Source: Telmatactis stephensoni (lineage: Eukaryota > Cnidaria > Anthozoa > Actiniaria > Isophelliidae). Taken from it: 64,000 bases of DNA. The notes below the pieces were generated by a model, which searched no databases, had not been told where the DNA came from, and saw nothing but the letters and a program-made list of their open reading frames with translations. Shown here piece after piece: positions 1 through 11,400 of this stretch; the stretch's first letter is position 1, and each line of letters starts with the position of its first letter. Where the stretch lies: the NCBI GenBank assembly GCA_029948255.1, contig JALIZF010001484.1, forward strand, positions 124,001 to 188,000, read 5' to 3'. A program made the position numbers and the translations under genes.

Positions 1-1107
1 CATTCAACTCAGCTGGATATATTATTTAAAAAAGTCCTATATATAGTATTTTGCAAAAATGTATTTTGCTTTAAAAGTTTCACTTTACATATTATTTTTA
101 TTTTCCATTATAGCAATTCTGACCTTAAACCAAAAAAAGCTTTTAAGTTATCTTAATTGTGCATAAAAGAAAAGAAAAGTGCTATAATCATTTTGTACAA
201 TGTTCTTTGTACTTTGTCATCATTATCAGCTTACACTTAAGGTGCAATTACATGTACAATGCAATTTCGCCTACAACTTGTCTTTCAATGGTGTTTCAAA
301 ACAGGTTGCAATCAAGGAGTGTTATTACATGGTGTGCCACCCCTGCCCCCAAAAAATTTGCTGCAGTTATTGCCAAAACCTCTGCTACAATTATTTGTGA
401 AATGCAGGATGTTACATTGTTACACTTCAACACCAGTTTTAGAGAAAATTCCACATGTAACAGCACATTTAATAATATTGATGTCTTTGTTTTACATTAT
501 AAAGGAAAAGGAAGCTGGATGTTGTGCATTATTTATATTTAGATCAAAATAAGCATCCTGCTCTGAATACCCCTCCCCTCCCACCTCCCATATGAGCCCC
601 CATCTACAGGATCAATTTTTAGATTCTAAGCCCCCTGGCTTGAATAAGCCCCCTCCCACTCCCAGCGTATAAAGTCTTGAACTTGTTATCTTACACTAGA
701 GGGTCTTATAAACTTGCAATGTAGCTCAAAAATGTAGTACACTAGATTGCAGTAGACCATATATATCTAGCATGTCATACATCATAGTTCGGTAAAGAAG
801 GGTTGAAAAAGTAAAAAGGATGTTATTATTTCTAAATTTCAAATACCCCCTCCCCCCATTCAAATAAGCATCTCTGTCAAATAAGCTCCATGTAAATGAA
901 CAAGGTCAACTTTTGGATAGGCCTCGTTTATGGACTAATATTAATCCAATTGATAATTTCTACCCACACAAAAATCCAGCTTGGAGTTTGGACATCTTTT
1001 TTTGTAAAAAGTAGTAAGCTTAATTACACTAGAGGTGAAATAGCCAGTAGCACATCATTGTAAATTTGGAAGACTACAAACTAAGTTTATGTCTGGTACA
1101 GGAGTAC
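1..1107. other. No recognised gene; probable LACTB2 intron or 3' side
   Basis: No coding exon is recognisable here. By position this stretch lies downstream (minus strand) of the second LACTB2-like exon, so it is probably intron. The conserved next block of LACTB2, with the second metal-binding PGHT motif, was looked for and not seen. The middle part is pyrimidine-rich (about 560-670 and 845-880), with short CCCTCC runs. Confidence 0.4.
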
Positions 1108-1644
1108 CTTGATCCAAAGTTAAAACATCAGCTATTCCACCAACATGGTCTGGATGCCAGTGTGTTACCAAAATCTCCTGGATACTTGTGTCATTGTTTT
1201 TCAATGTTTCTCTGAGATTATTTACATACTCAGGAATCCCTCCATCACCAGTATCAATCAGTATCCGTCTACAACATAACGCAACACAACTTTAACGTCA
1301 AAATTGCATTTACACGAAATTTACAAATTTTCAATTTCATACAAGTCTTATCGATTCAATTTTACGTGGTAATAAAAAGACCTAAGGAATTTTCCAATAG
1401 AGCACACTGTCTTGTTGTCAATATTAAAATGAAATTCTCGGCTGGCGACTGCAACATTTTTCGCTAATTCAAGGTACCTTTTCCCAGTTCCAACCAAATA
1501 TGTATTCGTTCCTTGTAGTGTCATAGGACTTGGATTACAGCCAAGGATTCTTATTATTCGTGGAGAAAGCTGTTCAATGTTGGGAATAGGGACAAGATTT
1601 TTACCAGTCACAGAGTTGACAAAAGCCGCCATCTTGTTCCCCAT
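1108..1644 (-). CDS. LACTB2: LACTB2-like metallo-beta-lactamase fold endoribonuclease, first two coding exons (partial)
   Basis: This is the N-terminal part of a LACTB2-family protein. In vertebrates LACTB2 is a mitochondrial single-strand endoribonuclease of the metallo-beta-lactamase fold. Exon 1 runs 1644-1478 from ATG to a GT donor at 1477-1476 and encodes 55 codons plus two bases, including the family block [20 protein letters not shown]. The open frame continues past the donor, but that part is intron. Exon 2 runs 1268-1108, between an AG acceptor at 1270-1269 and a GT donor at 1107-1106. It restores the frame (split Arg codon) and encodes ILIDTGDGG, followed by the zinc-binding [10 protein letters not shown] (HxHxDH) signature. 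The remaining exons, with the second metal site and the C-terminal helices, are not found downstream to position 1, so the gene is cut by the window edge or has a long intron. Identification is strong; exact borders are inferred from splice consensus. Confidence 0.88.
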
Positions 1645-3326
1645 TGTTGTTGTGAACCACTGACCGAAGAAACCGAAGATGACCGAATGTATCTTACGCC
1701 ACAGGAAAACCAGCTATCAGCCTTAGGGATAACAAGCCTATATTGCTTCAAAGCAATGATGTTTCGGCCCGCTCAAAACCCTTTAGATTCCTTTACGAGA
1801 CTTGGAGTTCTAACTTGCAAAGAAAAATGTAAACTGAAAATCAAATTTGTTCATTAATATCAGCGGGATTCGGCATTGTGACTCAACTAAGCGGAAAGTT
1901 TTTAAGCAATGTTGCAATGCAGCAATGCAACAAACCTCGATAAACGGCCTTTAGTTTAGGGCTGTAAATCCTGCAAATCCGTGTGTTTTAATGACAATTT
2001 TGCCATAAAATTTCCAATGACTATTATAAATAGAGCGTAAACGCATTCATCGAGATTTCTATGATTTCCTCTCGTGCCAGATTGGCTAATTTCACACAAG
2101 TGATTAAAAGGGCGTGTATGATTGTTACAAGTTCTATTCCCGACCAATCAGAAAGGGGTGTTCCCACGGTCAAATAAACAATAGATAACACAATCTTTGC
2201 AAAACGTTTTAGCGCTTCCTTTCATGCGATTGGATGTCGGTGACAGGCACGTCAAATATCATTTGTTGGTAGGTTTTCACCAACAATTTTTTAATAGACG
2301 TGAAAAGAATGCGACATATAATTGGATGTGTTATAAAAGTATGACAGCTAATTGACAGACGAGCCAAAAATTATGGGTTAGCAAACCAAACACAGTAACG
2401 TTTCGGCCTGAGGGCCGAAACAAAAATCAGCGATTTGGTATCTTTTGGGACGCTAAAATTAAAGTTTAGAATGTCAGCATTTTCTGGTACTTTTCAGAGT
2501 ATAAAAAGGAAGCGCCCATGACTTTCATTATTTCACTGACAGTGAGGATCGCGGAAACGCAAAGACTGCATAAACTGTGCAATGAACTGGAATGGTGAAT
2601 GGGAGCATACGAACAATCTTACGTTTTTTGGGGAAATTATTAGACAGCTGTCGGTGTTTCAGTGACCTTTTTTATTTTCCATGAACCGTGCTTGTCAGTG
2701 CTCAATAATACATATGTGAACAATCTATCATTGTGGTACATTGTTTAGAATGACTAGGGTTCAAAGGGACACTTTACTATCAGTTGTTCATGTGCTTATA
2801 TTAACAAACCAATCACAGGATACATGTCGAGCTGTCAAGTTGCCTAGTATATTTCTGATAATACCATGATCACCTCGGGATCTACTGTTTTTGGAGGGAC
2901 GTTTAATCGCTAACATCATGAATAGAAAGAGGGAAAATTAGTTCTAATATTCCCTCATTAATTATCAATGAGGGATGATTAGAACTAATCGTCCCTCATG
3001 TTATTCATGAGTGGTTGTCCCTCATATATCAATCATCGGGACGATCAGGACAACTTTGCACGCTGTCCCGAAACTCTGTAACTTTATAACGCACCGATAC
3101 CTCTTACCACTGCACACTCTTACGCGTGTGGGATCTATGCATTCTATTTTGCGCATGAGCATAACGAAGCAAAGAAAGCATTATGAAAAACAATTTAGCT
3201 TTCGAATAATTAACAACCTATAAATACTTGTTCATTGTAAGTATATAACAAAGAAATCTATTTTCGAAAGCCCCCAGAGAACAGGGTTACGCACAATTGG
3301 TAAAAGAATTGTATAATATTTTCAAA
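1645..3326. other. Upstream of LACTB2-like gene; no gene recognised
   Basis: This holds the presumed promoter and 5' UTR side of the LACTB2-like gene and no other coding sequence that I recognise. Two small structures are visible. One is a hairpin at about 2400-2422 with stem TTTCGGCC/GGCCGAAA. The other is a set of inverted CCCTCAT/ATGAGGG blocks at about 2935-3030. A segment near 2860-2885 (ATACCATGATCACCTCGGGAT) resembles the arm of the foldback element at 3327-3488 and may be a decayed half copy. Confidence 0.4.
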
Positions 3327-3488
3327 GTAATACCATGACTTCTTCGGGATATTAGTGATTAAATGTCCCCTCAGCCTCGCGGGAGGTTTAGTAAAAGTCC
3401 CTCGGCCTACGGCCTCGGGACTTCCACTAAACCTCCCTCGGCTTCGGGGACATTTAATCACTAATATCCCTCAGGGTCATGGTATTAC
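3327..3488. mobile_element. Foldback MITE, 162 bp
   Basis: The two ends are long near-perfect inverted repeats. The left arm begins GTAATACCATGACTTCTTCG and contains GGGATATTAGTGATTAAATG. The right arm is its reverse complement, ending CATGGTATTAC at 3488. The interior holds further inverted CTCGG/CCGAG blocks. There is no coding capacity. It is a MITE or foldback element of unknown superfamily; no clear target-site duplication was seen. Confidence 0.75.
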
Positions 3489-3959
3489 TTATAGTTAGCT
3501 CATGTTTCAGTCAGATGCAAGTTTACACTGCGAGCTATAACTGTTTCCCTCCCACCCATCCCATTTGATATTGGCAGTATTGTTACATTGTAACTAAAGT
3601 TTGGAACAATTTTATGTAATTCAAATGTAAGTTATGAGAATAGAAAAGATTAGCAGAAATTGAGATTATGCTTTGTACACCTTACAACCCCAAAGGTTCG
3701 CATTTTAGCATTAGTTGGGGGTACACGTTCCCTTTTTCCACAAAGTGGTTTTAGGGTTTACGTGTCCGGCTATGATGCTTTAGGTTTGGTCATATCATTG
3801 TAATCGTCCAGATTTGAGATTATTTGGATAAATAAATCATGGGTTGGGGATAAGTGTTTCCCTACTGGTCACCCTTTACCCCATAGAATCATGGCTGCTG
3901 TGTTACTGGGGATAAGTACCCCACTGCTTCTGTCTATGTTGCCATGGAATCTATTGCCA

Positions 3960-4215
3960 GGGTAATTAAGGGGTTATCACCCCTTGGAGGGGATGTGGCG
4001 GCCTCGGGGATTATCACCCCTGGAGTGCGAGGATTATCACCTCCTGCCAAGCCAGTGGCCTCGGGGATTATCACCCCTCTTTGCCACCTCATTTGGAGCG
4101 CCGCTCGGCGGCCTCCGGGATTATCACCCCTGGAGTGTGAGGATTATCACCTCCTGCCAAGCCAGTGGCCTAGGGCATGATCACCCCTAGAGAGAGGATC
4201 ATCACCTCTCTTTGC
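3960..4215. repeat. Tandem duplication with 110-bp period
   Basis: A block beginning GCGGCCTCGGGGATTATCAC near 3999 is repeated with few changes from 4109 (GCGGCCTCCGGGATTATCAC). The two copies match over about 80 bp at a spacing of exactly 110 bp. Inside each unit the shorter motif GGATTATCACC recurs, so the array grew from a smaller unit. The preceding sequence (3840-3960, GGGGATAAGT) shows looser copies. Confidence 0.75.
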
Positions 4216-4339
4216 CTGACCAGTATGTTTGTGTCCATGCATGCGCAGATGGAGCACCTATTCCCCATGCCCCTTTACTCCACAAGCGTGTTTCAGTTGT
4301 TATTATGAGGGCTAAACGGTTAGAAGCATTAAATGGAAT

Positions 4340-5270
4340 TTACGCACTTACGTATACCTCCCCTGTCCCAGTCTGTCTCACTCTGCACTCAGCACCCCCC
4401 ACACAGCGCATGTCCCATTTGTTTGTCACGCAACACATTACACAATCCATGTACCGCGTCCAAAGCACTCATATTTTTAAGTGCATACATTCACTCCCAC
4501 ACATGCAAGTTCCCTATCCCATCCCCAGTAACTCACTTACCCTTGTCACACACATTACACACACCACGTCCCAAGCATGGCTGATATTTCTCCACACTTT
4601 TTAAACGAAACGCATACATATACTCCTACACAACAGGCTTGTAACATGGTATATAGCATCAGGGGTCAAGTCCCAAAATATGACCAGGCTCAGGGATCAG
4701 AGGCCAGGGCTCAGGGATCAAATAGGTGGGATCGAGGATCAGGGACATTGGGTCAGGATCAGGGTTTGGCTCAGTTTTTTGCACCAAGGATCAAATCAAA
4801 AATTTCTAAAAATATGGCCGGGCTCAGGAATCAAAATTTCCGCAAAAACACGGGATCAGTGAGACGAAAGTATAACATGTTACGAGCCTGTACACAAGCT
4901 CCCTATCTAGACCCACTAAACCTTGTCACATAACACATTACACCACACACACACCACGACCCAAGCACCAACATTTCCCCACAATTAGCTTTTTAAAAAG
5001 CTAATTTTTTTAAAAGCTAATTAAAACCGCATAGATACACTCTCACACATGCTCCTTATCCCATCCTTGAACTCATGCGATCACTGAATCCTTTTACACA
5101 ACAAATCACACACACACACCACGTCCCAAGCACTCATATTCCTCCCCCCCCTGAGTTTTTAAACGCATAGGCTTACACTCCTACATGTGCTCCTATCCCA
5201 TCCCCGAACTCACAAACCCTTGTCACACAACACATTACACACACATACCACGTCCCAAGCGGAGTGTTAG
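4340..5270. repeat. Degenerate satellite-like array (ACCACGTCCCAAGC unit)
   Basis: Five copies of ACCACGTCCCAAGC or a close variant occur at about 4452, 4563, 4953, 5118 and 5247. Each is preceded by an (AC)-rich CACATTACACACAC stretch and, in the later copies, followed by TTTAAACGCATA...TCCTAC...CCCATCCC. The spacing suggests diverged monomers of about 110-165 bp. A separate GGATCAGGG-rich minisatellite occupies about 4655-4865, and an AATTAGCTTTTTAAAAAGC palindrome lies at 4985-5030. The open frames across this stretch are low-complexity and not credible genes. Confidence 0.65.
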
Positions 5271-5824
5271 TGGTCTTCTAACATATATAGTACGTTTCTA
5301 CCCAATATCAAAACCACAATGAGTTTTTTCCTGCGACCTCTGATCTGCCGAGTGTCTTATTAACCCCTGACGATTAGCTCATGGTTAAGATGAGCGACTG
5401 CTAAATCTATTAATTTCTCTATAGCTTTTGGCCCTTCCGAGGCCATGCCACGTATAAATATCTCATGATAGTTGCATGCCTTTACTTGCTTTAATTCACG
5501 ATAATCATCTCCATTCACACAAGCAATACTCCTTAATATTCGACCACCCCGTTCCTACAGAATTTTCATTTTCACTGTTAACTCGGTATGCTCACATAAA
5601 ACAACCGTTTTGTCCTGTCTTTCTACACTTTTTGTCACCACGCCTCCCCCTTTGAATTTCTTTCCATATCCCTCTTACGTATAGAGGGATTTGACGACAG
5701 CCATGTTTGTCGTCAAAAGCTTTTAATTTTTTTCCCAAGAGAAGTGAAATCTTTTGTCATTCAAAAACTTTCTATTGTACTTGCCCACAAATATGGCTGC
5801 TGTGAAATCCCTCTATTGCATTTT

Positions 5825-6698
5825 CAGGGCCGTAGCGAGGTCTAAATTATTGGGGGGACTCTCGGGATTTCAAGTCACATTATAGTGAACGAAAGACAAA
5901 AGTAAATTTGCACCACGTGATGCTTTATGTATGGGCGTATCCGTAGGGTCTTAGCGTGCACATGACTCCTCTAATTAGTGAGCCTGGGGGTGTACATGTG
6001 ATCCCCTTCGTTTCGATGGTAGTCAAACTTGTATGTTTTTTGAGGTTCAAATCGTACTCATAGTTTGTAGGTGATGTGGTAGAATACAATATTTAGCTAT
6101 AGCGAGCGCGAAGCGCGAGCCGCTCGGCACGAATTTCGGCAGAAAAGGAGTTCTCAACCATGCACCGTTTCTAAGTTGTTTTGGGATGTTTCTCTTGGGC
6201 CAGTGTTATATATAGCTACATTGAGCACAAAGTGCAAGCCACTTGGCAAAAAAATGGCCATTTTTTACAAAATTGAATTTTTTCAACTTTTTTTGTGGGG
6301 AATGAAACGTGATGTAGTTAGTCGTCAAGAGCTCAGTTGTATTTTAAAAGCAGTGTAGGTACCATCTTTAGATTTTCCGAATATAGTACCACTTTTTAAC
6401 CATGTAGTTGATATTAATTGCGAGCGCGAAGCGCGAGCCACTCAGCGCATACTTTTTGGAGTGTACATTTCAAAAATACCTAAGAATTGGCGGCTCGCTC
6501 GATACATGTCAGCTTAGAACTGTAACAGTGCACTTTTTACACTAAATTCTGTAGCAATGTGTTATATATACGACAACTGAATATTGTAGTCATTTAAAAT
6601 TTAAAACTTTAAATTCAAAAATTCAAAAATTGAAAAACCGTTGAAAAATTATTTGGGGGACGAGCGCCCCCATTGCCCCTCCCCTTGCTACGGCCCTG
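5825..6698. mobile_element. hAT-like non-autonomous DNA transposon, 874 bp
   Basis: The left end starts CAGGGCCGTAGCGAGG and the right end finishes with the inverse CTTGCTACGGCCCTG at 6698. Ends of this CAGGG..CGTAGC type are usual for hAT MITEs. The interior contains three diverged copies of a GCGAGCGCGAAGCGCGAGCC block (about 6100, 6220 and 6420), which looks like an internal repeat. No transposase frame is present. An 8-bp target duplication could not be identified, so the superfamily is tentative. A 52-bp element with the same ends lies at 32012-32063. Confidence 0.65.
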
Positions 6699-8007
6699 AA
6701 ACTGCAAATGTTTTTTTTTCTCTGTTCGTCGCCAGAAGAGGCCTTTCTTGCGCAATTGGTCACGTGTTAAAGCTCCTGATTGGTTAAGAGCGTAAGAAAC
6801 AATGCCCTTCATTCATCACCTTTGAGCGAGTGCGAACTCTTCGAAGGTCTTCGAAGTGAACGCCAGTCAGGAACTTTAGGAATGCAAGATGGCGGACAGC
6901 CCAAAAAATAGCTTTCAGAGACAGGCTTTTCCAGCAGTGAGACAATAGAAAATGGGGCTTTTAACTCGAGATATACCTAGACACTTATAAGAGCTTCAGA
7001 ATGGGCTGTTATTTTGAGCTTGATCTCCAGTACTTTGACCAAATATCGAACTCTCAATGGAGTACTTGAAAACTGAAGCTCTCGCGACTCAGAGCAATTC
7101 CTTTGAGCTGGAAATCTACGAATTTCTCACCCTATATGTTGCTAAACGAATGCATATAGAGGCAAGTCAATTATATTTTTCATTCAAGCATTCAAAAAAT
7201 CTTGAGAGGTTTTTGTATTGAATTTTAACACCGAAATTCAATTATTTATATATTTTCATGGAACCAAGGCTCTACTTGACCTGATGCGTTTGGTCACGCA
7301 ATGGATAAAACATCTGAAACATGAACGAAAAAAATACACTATTTGTTATTGTGTCAAAAACGTCGTTGTAGAAGTCTTTACAGCAAACAATTGAGATATA
7401 TACTGAAATAAAAAGTTGAATAAACTGGTATATTTTTGCACGTTGGAGATATCTAATACCCATGCATGATAATAGAAGGACAATGACAAACACTAATAGC
7501 TGCTGACAGACAAATTGACTAATCAGATATTCTTTAAGAAGGTCAAAAAAGGTCTTTATTATGTTACGGTTAAGTGAAGAATGCGTGAAACGGCTCGGGG
7601 TAGAGTACGAACGGGGCCGATCATCGAAGCCTCTCCTAAAAGGGGCTCCCAGGGCACGAGCGAACGCACGTGTGCCCCTTTATTTAAACAACAAAGTCCG
7701 ACTAAACCGTAACCTCATCAACGACGTTCTGCGGGTAACTCAAACTGTTCTCAGAGCTTTATTTGGAAATGAAAACAAAATAATAATAATTCATAATTAA
7801 TATTTCTAGTGATAAGCGAATTTCTAAAAAAACACAACCCTTCAAAAGGGGTAAAACCCTAACAGCTGTTTCATATGTTACCATTTTGACCATTATAACC
7901 CATTCTTGAAGATTTTTTCCCTTCAAATCCAATGTCAACAAACAAACAAACAAAACCCGAATAAACGAATAAATTGATAATTCAATGAATAAATAAATAA
8001 TGGATAA
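6699..8007. other. No gene recognised
   Basis: No feature with family resemblance was found. A 79-codon frame starting at 7561 has a mixed, fairly basic composition but no recognisable motif. The final 100 bp are AT-rich with CAAA and AATAAATA runs. Confidence 0.4.
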
Positions 8008-8180
8008 ATAGACTATAGACCTTTTTACCAATATGGCGGCCATCTTGAATTCTTTTGTTCCAAAAGATTTATGGGATGCCCAGGGGCAAATTATTATGTA
8101 TTTGTACCCTAGGCATCCCATAATGTGTTTTTGAACAATAGAATTTAAGATGGCTACCATATCGGTAACAAGAGTCTATT
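8008..8180. mobile_element. Foldback MITE near the 3' end of GRL gene 1
   Basis: The arms are inverted repeats. The left arm reads AATAGACTATAGACCTTTTTACC, then ATGGCGGCCATCTTGAATTC and ATGGGATGCCC. The right arm is the diverged reverse complement, ending GGTAACAAGAGTCTATT. A related, larger element lies at about 48100-48695 in GRL gene 3. There is no coding sequence. Confidence 0.75.
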
Positions 8181-8447
8181 GAACAGTAAACGCTTCTGCA
8201 TCACCGGCTTTTCTCAGTACCGACGATCTATTTACAAAACTCGACTAAATTCCAATCAATCAATCAATAAATAATAAATAAACAATAAAATCAATAATTT
8301 TACAGCAGATCCACGTAGTGGATATTCTTCTGCTGGCACACACTACAAGTCTATCTACATTAAATATTTTGCATACATCGCTCAACTTACATTGATTTTT
8401 CATCTCAATTTATACCACATTTCAATCCATACATGTATTAATAATTG

Positions 8448-11400
8448 CTATTTAAATTGTATCAAGATGGTCAAGTACGCAAGGATGGTTCCAAAGACCT
8501 GAAAAACAGAAAAAGTATAAGATAAAATAAACCAAAACTTTAATTAATAGACCGTAGATAATAAACAGAGAGTAATTCTGCATATCAAACAATTGTCAAT
8601 AAAAAGTTGTCATTCGCTCGGCAGTCAACTCTATTCCATATTTGGGCAGGCATTACCTTATTTGGAAGGCAAGTTGATCCATTTTTGCTGATTTTTCGGC
8701 AAAACGGTCGAAAATTTGACCAAAACTTGCAGAAATTGTAGCAATGAAACACATCCAGGATCACATTGTCCACCATCTTGAAAATTACTTAGAAACCTCG
8801 CTTTTCAATAAACAGGAAACCCAATGGTAAAAACACAAAAAGCCCGCGAAAGGCAACAATTGTTTGATATGCCAGGCGAAAGTAGTCTCAATAATTGATA
8901 ACTGAGTTGTAACTTTAAGTGCTTAATCATATGAGACCATCCTGTATTAAGGGGACTTGCCTCAACAGTTTTAACGTAATACAAACACCTGTTACGTTGA
9001 CTAGTATTTATAGAACTAGGTATCGAAAGCCACGACTTGTTGGTACTGATACGCGGTGATCAATGAAACGCCGTCAAAATGTTGAAATTCCACATTTTTC
9101 CAAAGGTCAAAGGATTAATATAACTTGCACTTTCCATACTAACACACAAGTCGCCGAAGCCTCTTTTGATGGAAGTGAATGAAGGGGGTATGGGTATGGG
9201 GGGACATTCCCATATATATATATACATATATACAAGGGTGGGGATACTCATCACAAATCTTGAAAATAACTCCTAAAAGTACGTGAGTGTTATTCAGGTA
9301 GGGTTGAGCGCACCTTATTTACTGTAAAACACCTTAAAAGGTACCAGCATAGTCACTTGTAGTCAAAAATATTTGAAACACCCTAAAATGTACCAGATTG
9401 CAGGTTTTGACCCATAAAAGGCGCGACGGACCAACACTCAGGGTCTTTGAATAATTGAGAAGGTGCTGCTTCTGTATTTCCATCTGCAAATGGTTAGACA
9501 AGTCACGTCTTCTCGGAAAAAGATGTTAAACCGTGGGGCCCAGCTCTCCACACTTCACAACTTACATTAGAGGGTCGACATTAAAGAACCCACGCCACTA
9601 TTCGGGGAGAGTAGGCCATGAAGTTGCCGGTGTGTGTGATCTCAACTTCACTAAAGGGTCAAAAGTAATTGGCGAAAGCTGTTGTGGTGTCCCTGCTTTC
9701 ATTACAAGGGAACTTTTCACCGGGGAATAGGCGCCATTTTGAAGCAATGACCTTAAAATTATGGTTTAAGACACGAGGGTTCACGAGAGCAATATAATTA
9801 CATAGTTAGTTTGCGTTTACTTCACATCCGTGTTGGCTAGTTTATACTTCATAATTAGATTCCAGTTTTGTAGTTCTGTACTCTAACAGCTAGATACACA
9901 GGTGTCGTTACAAATGTGATGAGAACAAAAAGTCCTCTCGAGACAGTGTTAAGTAGCTTGACTGTGTTCTCACCACATTCTTTTTATGCTTTCTGTGCAC
10001 GTACCATTACAGTACAGGAGAATGGAGAATTACCGGTATTTATTCTATATAACTTGATCAAAACAACTCACAGCTGTTGTATTATGTAAATTAGTTAGGT
10101 CACGTGATTTCCAGTAAAAGCACTTGGCGCGTGGTCACAAATCTAAGTGGTCTTTATTTCAAAGCTCCCGTGAATTCCTATACAAATATCACTTAACATG
10201 GTGTCAGAAAGTTAAAACGAACTTTTACAACAATTACAGCCAAGACTCGAAGACTAGAGGATCAAATTCAGTGAAAACAAAGTCGAAGAACTCACGAATT
10301 TGGCACTCGGTCGTGACAGCTTTGACGAGGGACAGGATGGCCAGTAGTCGTATTACTCCGCCTGATCCATTCAATTTTCAGAAGCCGGAAGAGTGGGAAA
10401 AATGGATCCGCCGATTTAACAGATTCAGGATGGCATCCGAACTGTATAAGAAATCTGAAGAAATACAGGTAAACTCGTTGCTTTATGCCATGGGGGATTC
10501 GGCTGATGATGTTTTGACAACCTTTGTCTTCGAAGAAGATGGAGATAACCTGAAATTTGACAAGGTCAAAGAGAAGTTTGACAAGTACTTTAACGTTAGG
10601 CGAAACGTTATCTATGAACGTGCTAAATTCAATCAACGTAAACAGGAAATTGATGAATCAGCTGAATCGTTCATAACATCTTTGTATTGTCTTGCTGAAT
10701 ATTGTAGTTATGGCGCCTTGAAAGAGGAGATGATACGAGACCGGATCGTAGTGGGGGTGAGAGATGCTAAGCTGAGCGAGAAAATGCAGTTAGAAACTGA
10801 ATTGACGCTAGAGGTTGCTGTGAAAATGGTTCGTGAGAGTGAGTCCGTGAAAAGGCAGCAAGCAGTAGTCAGAACCGATCAAGTTTCTAGCCCGGCAAAT
10901 GTGGATGCCATAGGAGCAGCAAAGCTTAAGAAAGTTCGGAAGAAGCAAGCACAAAAGCCTCAGACAAGCGACGCACAAAGCCAAAATACAGCAAACCAAA
11001 GTTGTCAAAGATGTGGGATGCCAGCTCATTTTAACCAGATGGAATGTAGAGCTAGAAATGCTGTGTGTCATAAATGTTCTCGAAAGGGACATTTTGCAAA
11101 AGTTTGCAAAACACTTCCAAGTGTTGGCGAAATAACAACCGAGAGTGATAGTGATGATGAATCATTTGCTGGTATGTTTCTTGGCGAAATTCATGGGGAA
11201 AATAGAGTCAACACAGAGCAGTGGAGATCAGATGTGAATGTTAATGGCTACAAAGTGAATTTCAAGCTTGATAGTGGAGCAGATGTATCTGCCATTTCAG
11301 AGAAGATTTTTAACCAGATGACTTATCCACTTACCCTTGTGAAACCAGACAGGAAGCTGTATGGTCCTTGCAGGACACAACTAAATTGCAAGGGCAAGTT

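Noticed and set aside
1724..1745. TTAGGGATAACAAG, resembling large-subunit rRNA or an I-SceI site
   Set aside because: Only about 12 bp agree; the flanks show no rRNA conservation, and the homing site is incomplete.
4212..4933. Overlapping frames of 60-130 codons
   Set aside because: They lie wholly in satellite-like repeats, have biased composition and match no family I know.
7561..7800. 79-codon frame
   Set aside because: No motif, no splice context and a low-complexity C-terminus; chance cannot be excluded.
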